A stretch of DNA of 64,000 nucleotides, from NCBI GenBank assembly GCA_014268975.2, contig CP077096.1, positions 124,001 through 188,000 on the forward strand. The letters run 5' to 3'. The stretch comes from Pseudomonas wayambapalatensis (GTDB lineage: Bacteria > Pseudomonadota > Gammaproteobacteria > Pseudomonadales > Pseudomonadaceae). Made by a program: the position numbers and the translations under genes. Below, in pieces: positions 35,634 to 45,437 of this stretch; the first letter of the stretch is position 1; every line of letters starts with the position of its first letter. The notes beneath the pieces are model-generated. The model had not been told where the DNA came from. It saw only the letters and a program-made list of their open reading frames with translations, and did no database searches.

Positions 35634-35781
35634 TGTAGGAGCGGCGGTTCGCCGCTGCGACTTGTCCCGCGATCGGGCGCGAAGCGGCCGCAAACTCGGC
35701 AACCGAGATTTTCCTGATAGATCTCGGCGTCTGGTTTTACGGCCGCTTCGCGCCCGATCGCGGGACAAGCCCGCTCCTACA
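35634..35781. repeat. REP-like element with a perfect 30-bp inverted repeat
   Basis: CTTGTCCCGCGATCGGGCGC begins the left arm (35661-35690), exactly complementary to 35740-35769. Outer TGTAGGAGC/GCTCCTACA ends enclose the unit, and the 49-base core carries a further GAGAT/ATCTC pairing. It lies between convergent genes and may terminate both. Confidence 0.85.
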
Positions 35782-35794
35782 GTTTGTGGATAAC

Positions 35795-36682
35795 TCAGTA
35801 CCAGCGCGGCTCGCCGGCCGGACGCTTCTTGAAGCGCTTCATGCTCCACATGTACTGACTCGGGTACTCGCGCACATAGCGCTCGACCACCTTGCTCATG
35901 GCTGCCGCAGCCACCGCCACATCCTCGCTGTACATCGCTTCGGGCGCCGCTTCGAGGAACACCTTGAACCCGGACCCGTCCGGCAGGCGCAGAGCATGCA
36001 GGAACACCCCAACCGCCTTGCCGCCAGCCAGCATGTTCGGCACGAACTTGCTGGTCAGCGCCTGGGTGCCGAGGAAAGGCACGAATACCCCCGCCGACTC
36101 GGCCGGCTCAGGGTCGGCAGGAATGCCCACCTGCCCGCCGCGACGCACTTCCTTGATCACGCTGAGAATGCCTTCCTTGGTCGAAGGCGCCACGCGGTTG
36201 CCCATCTGCACCCGCTGCTCGCGCAGCAGGTCATCCACCGCCTTCAGCTTGGGCGGACGGTAGAAGATGATCGGCTTGCACTGGTTGCAATAGAAGTGGT
36301 TCAGCACCTCCCAGTTGCCCAGGTGGCTGGTGATGCCGACCACCCCTTTGCCAGAGGCCAGGGCTTGCTCGAGCACTTCCAGGCCGTGCACTTCCTTGAC
36401 CAGCTCCAGCGACTGCTGAGGCGGGCGGATCCAGGCCCAGGCGCTTTCGACGAAGGACTTGCCGATATCCTTCAGCGCACGCCCCACCAACTGCTCACGC
36501 TCGGCAGGGTTCATCTCGGGGAAGCACTTGGCGAGGTTGATCCGCACTACGTTGCGCGAACCGTTGGGGATTTTCCACATCAGCCAGCCGATACCGGCAC
36601 CGACGCGCTGCACCGCGCCCCAGGGCAGTTTGGCGAACAGGCGCAGCACCCCGACCATCAGGGCGCCCTTGAACTTTTCCAC
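35795..36682 (-). CDS. lpxL: Lipid A lauroyl-type acyltransferase (LpxL/HtrB)
   Basis: Adds a secondary acyl chain to lipid A at the inner membrane. From GTG at 36682 the product is 295 residues, beginning MEKFKGALMVG, with one N-terminal membrane helix. The acyltransferase motif lies in GITSHLGNWEVLNHF (His-x4-Glu). The longer frame to 37216 overlaps tag antiparallel codons and is rejected. Which acyl group is transferred cannot be read. Confidence 0.93.
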   Translation of the reverse strand: MEKFKGALMVGVLRLFAKLPWGAVQRVGAGIGWLMWKIPNGSRNVVRINLAKCFPEMNPAEREQLVGRALKDIGKSFVESAWAWIRPPQQSLELVKEVHGLEVLEQALASGKGVVGITSHLGNWEVLNHFYCNQCKPIIFYRPPKLKAVDDLLREQRVQMGNRVAPSTKEGILSVIKEVRRGGQVGIPADPEPAESAGVFVPFLGTQALTSKFVPNMLAGGKAVGVFLHALRLPDGSGFKVFLEAAPEAMYSEDVAVAAAAMSKVVERYVREYPSQYMWSMKRFKKRPAGEPRWY

Positions 36683-36723
36683 AGGCCAATTCCTTATTTC
36701 TGCAAGGCGCGCATTGTAACGCC

Positions 36724-37275
36724 TCAGCGCACCAGCGCGGCGTAGCGATCGCAATCGGTGGTGTGGTCCATGACCATGCCGGTGGCCTGCATGAAGGCGT
36801 AGCAAATGGTCGGACCGACGAAGGTGAAGCCCTTTTTCTGCAGGGCTTTGCTCATCGCCTTGGCTTCGTCGGTGATCGCCGGGATGTCGGCGCGCCCCTG
36901 GTAATGGTTGATCTTCGGCTCGCCGCCAACGAACGACCACAGCCACTCGCCGGGGTTTTCCAGCGCCAGCCAGGCCCGCGCATTGCGGCGCACGGCATTG
37001 AGCTTGAGGCGGTTGCGGATGATGCCTGGATCGAGCATCAGCTCTTCTATCCGCTCGTCGCTCATCTCGGCCAGTTGCACTGGGTCGAAGCCTTGCAGCA
37101 CCTGGCGATAGCGCTCGCGTTTCTTCAGCACGGTGATCCACGAAAGGCCCGCCTGGAACCCTTCGAGCAAAAGCATCTCGAAGAGCAACGCCGGGTCGCG
37201 CTGCGGGGTTCCCCATTCCTGGTCATGGTAGGCCTGGTACAAGGGATCGTCGGTACACCAAAAGCAGCGTGGCAT
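36724..37275 (-). CDS. tag: DNA-3-methyladenine glycosylase I
   Basis: Excises 3-methyladenine from DNA. The 183-residue product has the zinc-snap N-terminus MPRCFWCTDDPLYQAYHDQEWG (Cys4 with His18) and the C-terminal ligands in the THVxxC-like MDHTTDCDRY segment. Helix-hairpin-helix residues lie near FVGPTICYAFMQATG. It is divergent from glyQ. Confidence 0.96.
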   Translation of the reverse strand: MPRCFWCTDDPLYQAYHDQEWGTPQRDPALLFEMLLLEGFQAGLSWITVLKKRERYRQVLQGFDPVQLAEMSDERIEELMLDPGIIRNRLKLNAVRRNARAWLALENPGEWLWSFVGGEPKINHYQGRADIPAITDEAKAMSKALQKKGFTFVGPTICYAFMQATGMVMDHTTDCDRYAALVR

Positions 37276-37359
37276 AAGGCTCCAATTACGTAGAGGGCGA
37301 GGCGAATCGGGTTATACTCCCGCTCTTTACATCCGCATCCCCAGATACAGGTGAATTTC

Positions 37360-38307
37360 GTGAGCCAGCCTACGCCAGCCGTGCGTACCTTCCAAGACCT
37401 GATCCTCGCCCTGCAGAACTACTGGGCCGAGCAAGGTTGTGTGGTACTTCAGCCCTACGATATGGAAGTAGGCGCCGGCACTTTCCACACCGCCACCTTC
37501 CTGCGCGCCGTCGGCCCGGAGACCTGGAACGCTGCCTACGTGCAGCCTAGCCGTCGCCCCGCCGACGGACGGTATGGCGAAAACCCCAACCGCCTGCAGC
37601 ACTACTACCAGTTCCAGGTGGTACTCAAGCCGAACCCGGCCAACTTCCAGGAGCTGTACCTGGGCTCGCTGAAGGCCATCGGCCTGGACCCGCTGGTCCA
37701 CGACATCCGCTTCGTCGAAGACAACTGGGAATCGCCGACCCTGGGTGCCTGGGGCCTGGGTTGGGAAATCTGGCTGAACGGCATGGAAGTGACCCAGTTC
37801 ACCTACTTCCAGCAGGTCGGTGGCATCGAGTGCTACCCGGTCACCGGCGAGATCACCTATGGCCTGGAGCGTCTGGCCATGTACATCCAGGGTGTCGATT
37901 CGGTATACGACCTGGTCTGGGCCGACGGCCCGTTCGGCAAGGTCACCTATGGCGATGTGTTCCACCAGAACGAAGTGGAGCAATCGACCTACAACTTCGA
38001 GCACGCCAACGTCGAGAAACTGTTCGAGCTGTTCGACTTCTACGAAAGCGAAGCCAACCGCCTGATCAAGCTGGACCTGCCGCTGCCGACCTACGAAATG
38101 GTCCTGAAGGCTTCGCACACCTTCAACCTGCTCGACGCCCGCCGCGCCATCTCGGTGACCGAGCGCCAGCGCTACATCCTGCGCGTGCGCACCCTGGCCC
38201 GCGACGTGGCGCAAAGCTATCTGCAAGCCCGCGCACGCCTGGGCTTCCCGATGGCCACCCCCGAACTGCGTGATGAAGTACTGGCCAAGCTGGAGGCTGC
38301 ACAATGA
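37360..38307 (+). CDS. glyQ: Glycyl-tRNA synthetase alpha subunit
   Basis: The class II catalytic subunit charging tRNA-Gly. From GTG at 37360 the product is 315 residues ([13 protein letters not shown]), the family length. AGGTGA lies five bases upstream; the GTG at 37351 is part of that ribosome site. A TATACT -10-like sequence is at 37313-37318. The stop overlaps glyS as ATGA, ensuring balanced alpha and beta chains. Confidence 0.98.
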   Translation: MSQPTPAVRTFQDLILALQNYWAEQGCVVLQPYDMEVGAGTFHTATFLRAVGPETWNAAYVQPSRRPADGRYGENPNRLQHYYQFQVVLKPNPANFQELYLGSLKAIGLDPLVHDIRFVEDNWESPTLGAWGLGWEIWLNGMEVTQFTYFQQVGGIECYPVTGEITYGLERLAMYIQGVDSVYDLVWADGPFGKVTYGDVFHQNEVEQSTYNFEHANVEKLFELFDFYESEANRLIKLDLPLPTYEMVLKASHTFNLLDARRAISVTERQRYILRVRTLARDVAQSYLQARARLGFPMATPELRDEVLAKLEAAQ

Positions 38308-40358
38308 GTGCGCAAGATTTCCTGGTTGAACTGGGCACCGAAGAGCTGCCCCCAAAAGCCCTGGCCTCGCTGGGCGACGCATTCCTGGCCGGTATCGAGA
38401 AAGGCCTGCAGGCCGCCGGCCTGAACTACGCCGGCAAGTCGGTCTATGCCGCGCCACGCCGCCTGGCCGTACTGATCCGCCAACTGGACGTACAGCAACC
38501 TGATCGCAGCATCAATATCGACGGCCCGCCCCGCCAGGCCGCCTTCGATGCCGACGGCAATCCGACCCAGGCCGCCCTCGGCTTCGCCAAGAAGTGCGGC
38601 GTCGAGCTGTCCGAGATCGACCAGAGCGGTGCCAAGCTGCGCTTCTCCCAGCACATCCCGGGCAAAGCCACTGCCAGCCTGCTGCCAACCATCGTCGAAG
38701 ACTCGCTCAACGACCTGCCGATCCCCAAGCGCATGCGCTGGGCGGCCAGCCGTGAAGAGTTCGTGCGCCCCACTCAGTGGCTGGTGATGCTGCTGGGCGA
38801 CCAAGTCGTCGACTGCACCATCCTCTCGCAGAAAGCCGGTCGCGAATCGCGCGGGCACCGCTTCCACCACCCGGAAAACGTGCTGATCACCACCCCGGCC
38901 AACTACGTCGAGGACCTGCGCAAGGCCCACGTACTGGCCGACTTCGCCGAGCGCCGCGAGCTGATCGCCAAGCGCACCGCAGAGCTGGCCCTGCAGCAGG
39001 AAGGCAGCGCCATCGTACCGCCGGCGCTGCTGGACGAAGTGACTGCGCTGGTCGAATGGCCGGTGCCGCTGGTGTGCTCGTTCGAGGAGCGCTTCCTGGA
39101 AGTGCCGCAGGAAGCCCTGATCACCACCATGCAGGACAACCAGAAGTACTTCTGCCTGCTCGACAGCGAAGGCAAGTTGCTGCCGCGCTTCATCACCGTG
39201 GCCAACGTCGAGAGCCTCGATCCGAAGCAAATCGTCGAGGGTAACGAGAAGGTCGTGCGTCCGCGCCTGACCGACGCCGAGTTCTTCTTCAAGCAAGACA
39301 AGAAGCAGCCTCTGGAAACCTTCAACGAACGCCTGAAGAACGTGGTGTTCCAGGCCCAGCTGGGTACGGTGTTCGACAAGGCCGAGCGTGTCTCCAGGCT
39401 GGCCGCCTACATCGCCCCGTTCATCGGCGGCAGTGCAGCCAACGCCGGCCGCGCCGGCCTGCTGTCCAAGTGCGATTTGGCCACCGAAATGGTCGGCGAA
39501 TTCCCTGAAATGCAGGGCATCGCAGGCTACTACTACGCCGTCAACGATGGCGAGCCACAAGATGTCGCCCTGGCACTGAACGAGCAGTACATGCCGCGCG
39601 GTGCTGGCGCTGAGTTGCCGGAAACCCTCACCGGCGCCGCCGTGGCCATCGCCGACAAGCTCGACACCCTGGTCGGCATCTTCGGCATCGGCATGCTGCC
39701 AACTGGCAGCAAGGATCCCTACGCCCTGCGTCGCGCCGCCCTCGGCGTGCTGCGCATCCTGATCGAGAAGCAGCTGGACCTGGACCTGACCGCTGCGGTC
39801 GAGTTCGCGGTCAAGCAGTACGGCGCCAAGGTCAAGGCTGCAGGCCTGGCTGACCAGGTGCTGGAGTTCATCTTCGATCGCCTGCGTGCACGCTACGAAG
39901 ACGAAGGCGTCGATGTGGCCACCTACCTGTCGGTACGTGCCCTGAAGCCGGCTTCGGCCCTGGATTTCGATCAGCGCGTGCAGGCCGTGCAGGCCTTCCG
40001 CAAGCTGCCGGAAGCCGAGGCCCTGGCCGCGGTGAACAAGCGCGTTTCGAACCTGCTGAGCAAGGCCGAAGGCGCCATCGCCGACCAGGTCGAGCCGAAG
40101 TACTTCGACAACGCCAACGAGTTCTCCCTGTACTCGGCGATCCAGCAGGCCGACCAGGCTGTGCAGCCAATGGCTGCCGCACGCCAGTACAGCGAATCGC
40201 TGGCACGCCTGGCTGCGCTGCGCGATCCGGTCGATGCGTTCTTCGAGGCGGTCATGGTCAACGCCGAAGACGCCAAGGTACGCGCCAACCGTTATGCCCT
40301 GCTCAGCCGCCTGCGCGGTCTGTTCCTGGGCGTGGCCGACATCTCGCTGCTGGGGTAA
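38304..40358 (+). CDS. glyS: Glycyl-tRNA synthetase beta subunit
   Basis: A 684-residue partner of GlyQ that recognises and binds tRNA-Gly; it carries B3/B4-like, HD-like and anticodon-binding regions. It starts [20 protein letters not shown], the family signature. It is translationally coupled with glyQ, and gmhB follows after three bases. A 910-codon antisense frame over it is an artefact of GC-rich codons. Confidence 0.98.
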   Translation: MSAQDFLVELGTEELPPKALASLGDAFLAGIEKGLQAAGLNYAGKSVYAAPRRLAVLIRQLDVQQPDRSINIDGPPRQAAFDADGNPTQAALGFAKKCGVELSEIDQSGAKLRFSQHIPGKATASLLPTIVEDSLNDLPIPKRMRWAASREEFVRPTQWLVMLLGDQVVDCTILSQKAGRESRGHRFHHPENVLITTPANYVEDLRKAHVLADFAERRELIAKRTAELALQQEGSAIVPPALLDEVTALVEWPVPLVCSFEERFLEVPQEALITTMQDNQKYFCLLDSEGKLLPRFITVANVESLDPKQIVEGNEKVVRPRLTDAEFFFKQDKKQPLETFNERLKNVVFQAQLGTVFDKAERVSRLAAYIAPFIGGSAANAGRAGLLSKCDLATEMVGEFPEMQGIAGYYYAVNDGEPQDVALALNEQYMPRGAGAELPETLTGAAVAIADKLDTLVGIFGIGMLPTGSKDPYALRRAALGVLRILIEKQLDLDLTAAVEFAVKQYGAKVKAAGLADQVLEFIFDRLRARYEDEGVDVATYLSVRALKPASALDFDQRVQAVQAFRKLPEAEALAAVNKRVSNLLSKAEGAIADQVEPKYFDNANEFSLYSAIQQADQAVQPMAAARQYSESLARLAALRDPVDAFFEAVMVNAEDAKVRANRYALLSRLRGLFLGVADISLLG

Positions 40359-40361
40359 GCC

Positions 40362-40889
40362 TTGAAACTGCTGATTCTCGATCGAGACGGGGTGATCAAT
40401 CACGACTCCGACGCCTACATCAAGTCGCTGGAGGAGTGGATCCCCATTCCCGGCTCGATCGAGGCCATTGCGCAGTTGAGCAAGGCGGGCTGGACGGTGG
40501 CAGTGGCCACCAACCAGTCCGGCATTGCCCGTGGCTACTACCCGCTGTCCACGCTGGAGGCCATGCACGCGCGTCTGCACGAGCTGGTCGCCGAGCAGGG
40601 CGGCGAGGTCGGGCATATCGTCTATTGCCCGCATGGGCCGGACGAAGGCTGCGAGTGCCGCAAGCCCAAGCCCGGAATGCTGCGGGCGATTGCCGAGTAT
40701 TACCAAGTCGACCTGCGCGGTGTATGGTTCGTCGGCGATAGCACAGGTGACCTGGAGGCCGCCCTGGCCGTCGGAGCACAACCGGTGCTGGTGAAAACCG
40801 GCAAAGGGGAGAAGACCCTGAAAAAGGGCATCCCTGAAAACACATTGATTTTCGACGATCTGGCAGCCATCGCCAGAGAACTTATTTAA
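40362..40889 (+). CDS. gmhB: D-glycero-beta-D-manno-heptose 1,7-bisphosphate 7-phosphatase
   Basis: A HAD phosphatase in ADP-heptose synthesis for the lipopolysaccharide core. The 175-residue product has motif I LILDRDGVIN, a zinc-binding cluster (CPHGPDEGCECRKPKP) and motif IV FVGDSTGDLEAA. It begins with TTG at 40362, only three bases after the glyS stop, so translation probably depends on read-through of ribosomes from glyS. Confidence 0.95.
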   Translation: MKLLILDRDGVINHDSDAYIKSLEEWIPIPGSIEAIAQLSKAGWTVAVATNQSGIARGYYPLSTLEAMHARLHELVAEQGGEVGHIVYCPHGPDEGCECRKPKPGMLRAIAEYYQVDLRGVWFVGDSTGDLEAALAVGAQPVLVKTGKGEKTLKKGIPENTLIFDDLAAIARELI

Positions 40890-40950
40890 AGAGTGCGCCT
40901 GTTCGGCGCACTTCCTCAGGCGGGCGAGCCCCGCAACGGTACATGCCACT

Positions 40951-41721
40951 ATGTCGATCCTGCAGGCGATCAGAATCTTTCTTTTTTACCTGCTGTTGGG
41001 CACCAGTTCGCTGCTGTGGTGCTCGCTGAGCTTCTTCATCGCGCCCTTCCTGTCGTTTCCGCGACGCTATCGCTTCATCAACGTCTACTGGTGCCGCTGC
41101 GCGGTGTTCCTGACACGGGTGATCCTGGGTATCGACTACAAGATCATCGGCGCCGAGAACGTGCCCAAAGAGCCCTGCGTGATTCTGTCCAACCACCAGA
41201 GCACCTGGGAAACCTTCTTCCTCTCGGCATACTTCTCGCCCCTGAGCCAGGTGCTCAAGCGTGAGCTGTTGTACGTGCCGTTCTTCGGCTGGGCAATGGC
41301 GATGCTGCGGCCGATCGCCATCGACCGCAACAACCCCAAGGAAGCCCTGCGCCATGTGGCGAGCAAGGGCGACGAACTGCTCAAGCAGGGCGTCTGGGTG
41401 CTGATTTTCCCCGAGGGTACGCGCGTGCCCTATGGTCAGGTCGGCAAGTTCTCCCGTGGTGGCACCGCCCTGGCGGTGAACGCCGGCCTGCCGGTGCTGC
41501 CGATCGCGCACAACGCTGGCAAGTTCTGGCCAAAGACTGGCTGGGGCAAGCGCTCTGGCACCATCGAGGTGGTGATTGGCGAGCCGATGTACGCCAACGG
41601 CACCGGGCCACGTGCCATCGCCGAGCTCAACGATCGTGCCCAGGCGTGGAACGAGGCGACACAGCGGGCCATGGGGTCGCTGCCGCCGGCAGAAGAAAAC
41701 GTCACCGAATCAATCGCCTGA
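40951..41721 (+). CDS. plsC: 1-acyl-sn-glycerol-3-phosphate acyltransferase-like protein
   Basis: A 256-residue membrane-bound PlsC-type acyltransferase acting on lysophosphatidic acid. An N-terminal hydrophobic helix (ILQAIRIFLFYLLLG) precedes the motifs NHQSTWE (His-x4-Glu rather than the commoner Asp), LRPIAIDR, FPEGTR and VLPIAHNAG. It is the last gene of the glyQ operon. Several pseudomonads carry more than one PlsC, so this may be a specialised paralogue. Confidence 0.9.
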   Translation: MSILQAIRIFLFYLLLGTSSLLWCSLSFFIAPFLSFPRRYRFINVYWCRCAVFLTRVILGIDYKIIGAENVPKEPCVILSNHQSTWETFFLSAYFSPLSQVLKRELLYVPFFGWAMAMLRPIAIDRNNPKEALRHVASKGDELLKQGVWVLIFPEGTRVPYGQVGKFSRGGTALAVNAGLPVLPIAHNAGKFWPKTGWGKRSGTIEVVIGEPMYANGTGPRAIAELNDRAQAWNEATQRAMGSLPPAEENVTESIA

Positions 41722-41847
41722 CGATCTGTGGATAACGTGTTAGCAATTTTTGGATTAATGCTTTCGGATCGTATCTAAGTAGTTGAATTAGCTATTTATT
41801 TCTCTGTATGACGTTTTTTCGAAAATCGTGCATAAGTTTTTTCGAGG

Positions 41848-41884
41848 CATAAAAAAACCGGCTTTTACGCCGGTTTTTTTATGC
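41848..41884. terminator. Strong bidirectional terminator
   Basis: A perfect 16-bp inverted repeat GCATAAAAAAACCGGC with a six-base loop and its complement, giving a GC stem flanked by A7 and T7. It serves the plsC operon and the converging MFS gene. Confidence 0.92.
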
Positions 41885-41905
41885 CTGGGCAACGCAGGTG
41901 TCTGC

Positions 41906-41929
41906 GTCGCGGGTTAACCCGCTCCTACA
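41906..41929. repeat. REP-like half element
   Basis: A GTCGCGGGTTAACCCGCTCC-type hairpin ending CTACA, overlapping the 3' end of the MFS gene. Confidence 0.6.
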
Positions 41930-43544
41930 CCTTGTCGATGTCCACATCCTTGGTCTCTTTCAGGCAGAAGATTCCCACCACCAGGCTGATCCCGGTGATC
42001 AATACCGGGTACCACAACCCATAGAAGATATCCCCGGTATACACCACCAGCGCGAACGATACCGTCGGCAGGAAGCCACCAAACCAGCCGTTGCCGATGT
42101 GATAGGGCAGCGACATCGAGGTGTAGCGGATACGTGTGGGGAACAGCTCGACCATCACCGCTGCCAGTGGCCCGTAGGTCATGGTCGCGATCAGGATCAT
42201 CGCCACGATCAGCACCACCACCATCACCTGGTTCACATGGGCAGGGTCGGCCTTGGCCGGATAGCCCGCCTGCTCGATAGCCGTGCGCATCGCCACTTCA
42301 TCGAAACCGTTGATGGTCTTGTCACCGATGCTCACCGAAACGTCGCTGCCCGTCGCCGCAACCGAGCTGTAAGGCAGGCCCTGCTTGACAAGGAAGGTCT
42401 TGACCTTGTCACAAGGGCTGTCGAAGCGTGCCTTGCCCACCGGGTCGAACTGGAAGGTGCAGCCTTGCGGGTCGGCACTGACCACGATCGGCGACTGCCG
42501 GCTGGCGGCGTCGATCTGCGGATTGGCGTAGTGGCTGAGCGCCTTGAACATCGGGAAGTAGCACAGGGTCGCCAGCAGCAGGCCAATCATCAGGATCGGT
42601 TTGCGCCCCACGCGATCCGACAGCCAACCAAAGAACACGAAGAACGGCGCGCCTATCACCACGCTGATGATCAGCAGGGTATTGGCCTGGGCCGGGTCCA
42701 TCTTGAGCATCTGGGTCATGAAGAACAGCACGTAGAACTGCGCGGTGTAGAAGGTCACGGCCTGGCCGGCGTTGATGCTGAACAGGGCGGTGAGCACCAC
42801 CTTGAGGTTGGGCCAGGAGGTGAACGACTCGCGGATCGGCGACTTGCTGATCTTGCCCTGGGCCTTCATTTTCACGAAGGCTGGCGACTCGTGCATGCTC
42901 ATGCGAATCCAGGTGGAGATGCCCAACAGCACGATCGACAGCAGGAACGGCAGGCGCCAGCCCCAGGTCTCGAACTGGTCGCCACTGATGTACCGGCTGC
43001 CCAGCACCACGATCAGCGACAGTAGCAGACCGAGGGTGGCAGTGGACTGGATGAAGCCGGTGTGGAACCCGCGCTTGCCGGGCGGGGCATGCTCGGCCAC
43101 GTAGGTGGCCGCCCCACCGTATTCGCCGCCCAAGGCCAGGCCCTGGAGCATGCGCAAGATCACCAGGATGATCGGTGCGGCGATGCCGATGCTGGCGTAG
43201 GTGGGCAACAGGCCGACCGCGAAGGTCGACAGGCCCATTAGCACGATGGTCACCAGGAAGGTGTACTTGCGCCCGATCATGTCGCCCAGGCGTCCGAATA
43301 CCAATGCACCGAAAGGCCGCACGAGGAAGCCTGCGGCAAAGGCCATCAAGGCGAAGATGAAAGCGGTGGTGTCGTTGACGCCGGCAAAGAACTGCTTGCT
43401 GATCACCGCTGCCAGCGCGCCATAGAGAAAGAAGTCATACCACTCGAACACCGTCCCGAGGGATGACGCGAAAATGATCTTGCGTTCCTCACGTCGGCTG
43501 CCGCTGGTGGCCGCCGCGCCCTGCTCTTGAATGTAATCCGACAT
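41925..43544 (-). CDS. MFS transporter, metabolite:H+ symporter type
   Basis: A 539-residue inner-membrane permease with 12 predicted helices. MHS-family signatures are FASSLGTVFEWYDFFLYG at the start, the loop motif GRLGDMIGRK, and RMLQGLALGGEYGGA. An unusually long extracytoplasmic insertion of about 90 residues (about 365-460) with two cysteines lies between late helices. ATG at 43544 is chosen because the family start MSDYIQEQ follows. It is downstream of the GMC oxidoreductase gene; the substrate is probably an organic acid or alcohol, not determined. Confidence 0.88.
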   Translation of the reverse strand: MSDYIQEQGAAATSGSRREERKIIFASSLGTVFEWYDFFLYGALAAVISKQFFAGVNDTTAFIFALMAFAAGFLVRPFGALVFGRLGDMIGRKYTFLVTIVLMGLSTFAVGLLPTYASIGIAAPIILVILRMLQGLALGGEYGGAATYVAEHAPPGKRGFHTGFIQSTATLGLLLSLIVVLGSRYISGDQFETWGWRLPFLLSIVLLGISTWIRMSMHESPAFVKMKAQGKISKSPIRESFTSWPNLKVVLTALFSINAGQAVTFYTAQFYVLFFMTQMLKMDPAQANTLLIISVVIGAPFFVFFGWLSDRVGRKPILMIGLLLATLCYFPMFKALSHYANPQIDAASRQSPIVVSADPQGCTFQFDPVGKARFDSPCDKVKTFLVKQGLPYSSVAATGSDVSVSIGDKTINGFDEVAMRTAIEQAGYPAKADPAHVNQVMVVVLIVAMILIATMTYGPLAAVMVELFPTRIRYTSMSLPYHIGNGWFGGFLPTVSFALVVYTGDIFYGLWYPVLITGISLVVGIFCLKETKDVDIDKV

Positions 43545-43640
43545 CGTTGCTGTCCTCGGCCCGCAGGCCACAGTGATTATTTTTCTTGTTCCACTGTCGG
43601 CAGCCATCGACCGCAAGCTGCCGGTGTTGCACGCACCCGG

Positions 43641-45290
43641 TCAGGGCGTCGGTATCGCGCTGGTATCGCTGAGGTTGCTGTGGCTTGGGGCCCCCTTGAG
43701 AATCAGTTGTGCCGCCTTCTCGGCGATCATCAATGTCGGTGAACAGGTATTGCCGGAGACGATCTGCGGCATGATCGAGGCATCGGCGATGCGCAGGCCA
43801 GGTATGCCATGGACGCGCAGCTGGTTATCCACAACGTCCAGCGGCCCATTGCCCATACGGCAGGTGCCGACCGGATGGAAGATGGTGGTGCCGATCTTGC
43901 CGGCGGCCTCGTGCAGTTGCTCCTCGGTTTGCAGCGCGGGGCCTGGCAGATACTCCTTGGGATCGAACGCAGCCAGGGCAGGGGCCTGGACGATGCGCCG
44001 GGTGAGGCGGATAGCATCAGCGGCGACCTGCAGGTCCTGTGGGTCGCTGAGGTAGTTGGGGTCGATCAGCGGCGCTGCGTTCATGTCTGCCGAGCGGATG
44101 TCGATGCGTCCACGGCTGGCCGGGCGCAGGTTGCACACCGAAGCCGTGAAGGCAGGGAAGCGGTGCAACGGTTCGCCGAAACGCTCGAGCGACAGCGGCT
44201 GCACGTGATACTGCAGGTTGGCGGTGGCCTGCTCCGGGCTCGAGCGCACGAATGCGCCCAACTGGCTCGGCGCCATGGCCAGCGGCCCGCTGCGGTCGTA
44301 GAGGTAGCGCAGGCCCATGCCCAGCTTGCCCCACAGGCTGTTGGCCATCTGGTTGAGCGTGCGGGTGTTCTGGATCTGGTAGATCAGGCGCAGTTGCAGG
44401 TGGTCCTGCAGATTGCCGCCCACGCCCGGTAATTCGTGACGCACCGTTATCCCCAGGTCTTCGAGCAGCTTGCGCGGCCCAATGCCTGAACGCTGCAGGA
44501 TGCCAGGCGAACCGACGGAGCCTGCGCACAGGACGATCTCGCGGCGGGCACGAAACTCATGCCAGGCCCCTTGCCAGCGCGCCTTCACCGCAGTGGCACG
44601 GGCGTTGTCCAGCACGACCTGATCAACCTGCACATCGGTGAGCACGGTAAGGTTCGGGCGGGACTGGACGGGCCGCAAGAAGGCCTTCGAGGCATTCCAG
44701 CGCACACCGCTGCGCTGGTTGACCTGAAAGTATCCACAGCCCTGGTTGTCGCCGGTGTTGAAGTCTCCGACCTTGCCGATACCGCTCTGTTCGGCGGCAT
44801 CGCGGAACGCATCGAGGATCGGCCAGCTGTAGCGTTGCTGCTCTACCCGCCACTCACCATCGGCGCCATGGCTTTGGCTGGCGCCAGCGAAGTGGTTTTC
44901 ACTGGCCTTGAACAACGGCAGTACATCGTTCCAGCTCCAGCCGTCGTTGCCTTGTTCGGCCCAGCGGTCGTAGTCTGCGGCCTGGCCGCGCATGTAGATC
45001 ATGCCGTTGATGGAGGAACAGCCGCCCAGCACCTTGCCCCGCGGATAGCCGAGGCTGCGACCGTCCAGCCCAGGCTGGGCTTCGGTCTTGAAGCACCAGT
45101 CGGTGCGGGGGTTGCCGATGCAGTAGAGGTAACCGACGGGGACGTGAATCCACGGGTAGTTGTCGCGCCCGCCCGCCTCGAGCAGCAGGACGCGGCAGGC
45201 AGGGTCTGCGGACAATCGATTGGCCAGCAGGCATCCGGCGGGACCGGCCCCTACGACCACGTAGTCGAAGACAGAATCGGCTGATGGCAT
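43641..45290 (-). CDS. GMC-family FAD oxidoreductase (choline dehydrogenase-like)
   Basis: A 549-residue flavoprotein dehydrogenase. FAD loop VVVGAGPAGCLLANRL, GMC signature 1 around PRGKVLGGCSSINGMIYMRG, signature 2 in GSVGSPGILQRSGIGP, and a C-terminal active-site His in HPVGTCRMG, all intact. Related enzymes oxidise choline, alkanols or polyethylene glycol; the substrate here is open. ATG at 45290 follows GAGG. Gene order (GMC, then MFS 96 bp downstream, with a divergent LysR) suggests an uptake-and-oxidation operon. Confidence 0.9.
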   Translation of the reverse strand: MPSADSVFDYVVVGAGPAGCLLANRLSADPACRVLLLEAGGRDNYPWIHVPVGYLYCIGNPRTDWCFKTEAQPGLDGRSLGYPRGKVLGGCSSINGMIYMRGQAADYDRWAEQGNDGWSWNDVLPLFKASENHFAGASQSHGADGEWRVEQQRYSWPILDAFRDAAEQSGIGKVGDFNTGDNQGCGYFQVNQRSGVRWNASKAFLRPVQSRPNLTVLTDVQVDQVVLDNARATAVKARWQGAWHEFRARREIVLCAGSVGSPGILQRSGIGPRKLLEDLGITVRHELPGVGGNLQDHLQLRLIYQIQNTRTLNQMANSLWGKLGMGLRYLYDRSGPLAMAPSQLGAFVRSSPEQATANLQYHVQPLSLERFGEPLHRFPAFTASVCNLRPASRGRIDIRSADMNAAPLIDPNYLSDPQDLQVAADAIRLTRRIVQAPALAAFDPKEYLPGPALQTEEQLHEAAGKIGTTIFHPVGTCRMGNGPLDVVDNQLRVHGIPGLRIADASIMPQIVSGNTCSPTLMIAEKAAQLILKGAPSHSNLSDTSAIPTP

Positions 45291-45437
45291 GTGCAACCTC
45301 GCGCCTGATTATTATTCTTGTCCCCACCCATCTTATTGATTAATTTCGCCGAGGAAACACGAGATTTTGCGCAGCCGTTGTGCGTTTTTTCACAACGGCT
45401 CCTGCACGGGCCGGAAAGGATATTCACAGGGATCAGC

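Noticed and set aside
34758..35849. A minus-strand frame through trkA, the TPR gene and the REP unit
   Set aside because: Includes translation of the inverted repeat (repeated Arg/Ser-rich blocks) and antisense trkA.
36683..37216. N-terminal extension of the lipid A acyltransferase frame
   Set aside because: The extension overlaps tag in another frame, and the family start fits GTG at 36682 with AAGGA upstream.
38217..40949. A 910-codon minus-strand frame over glyS and gmhB
   Set aside because: It is antisense to two certain genes, with valine/glycine/histidine/glutamine-rich shadow composition and no ribosome site.
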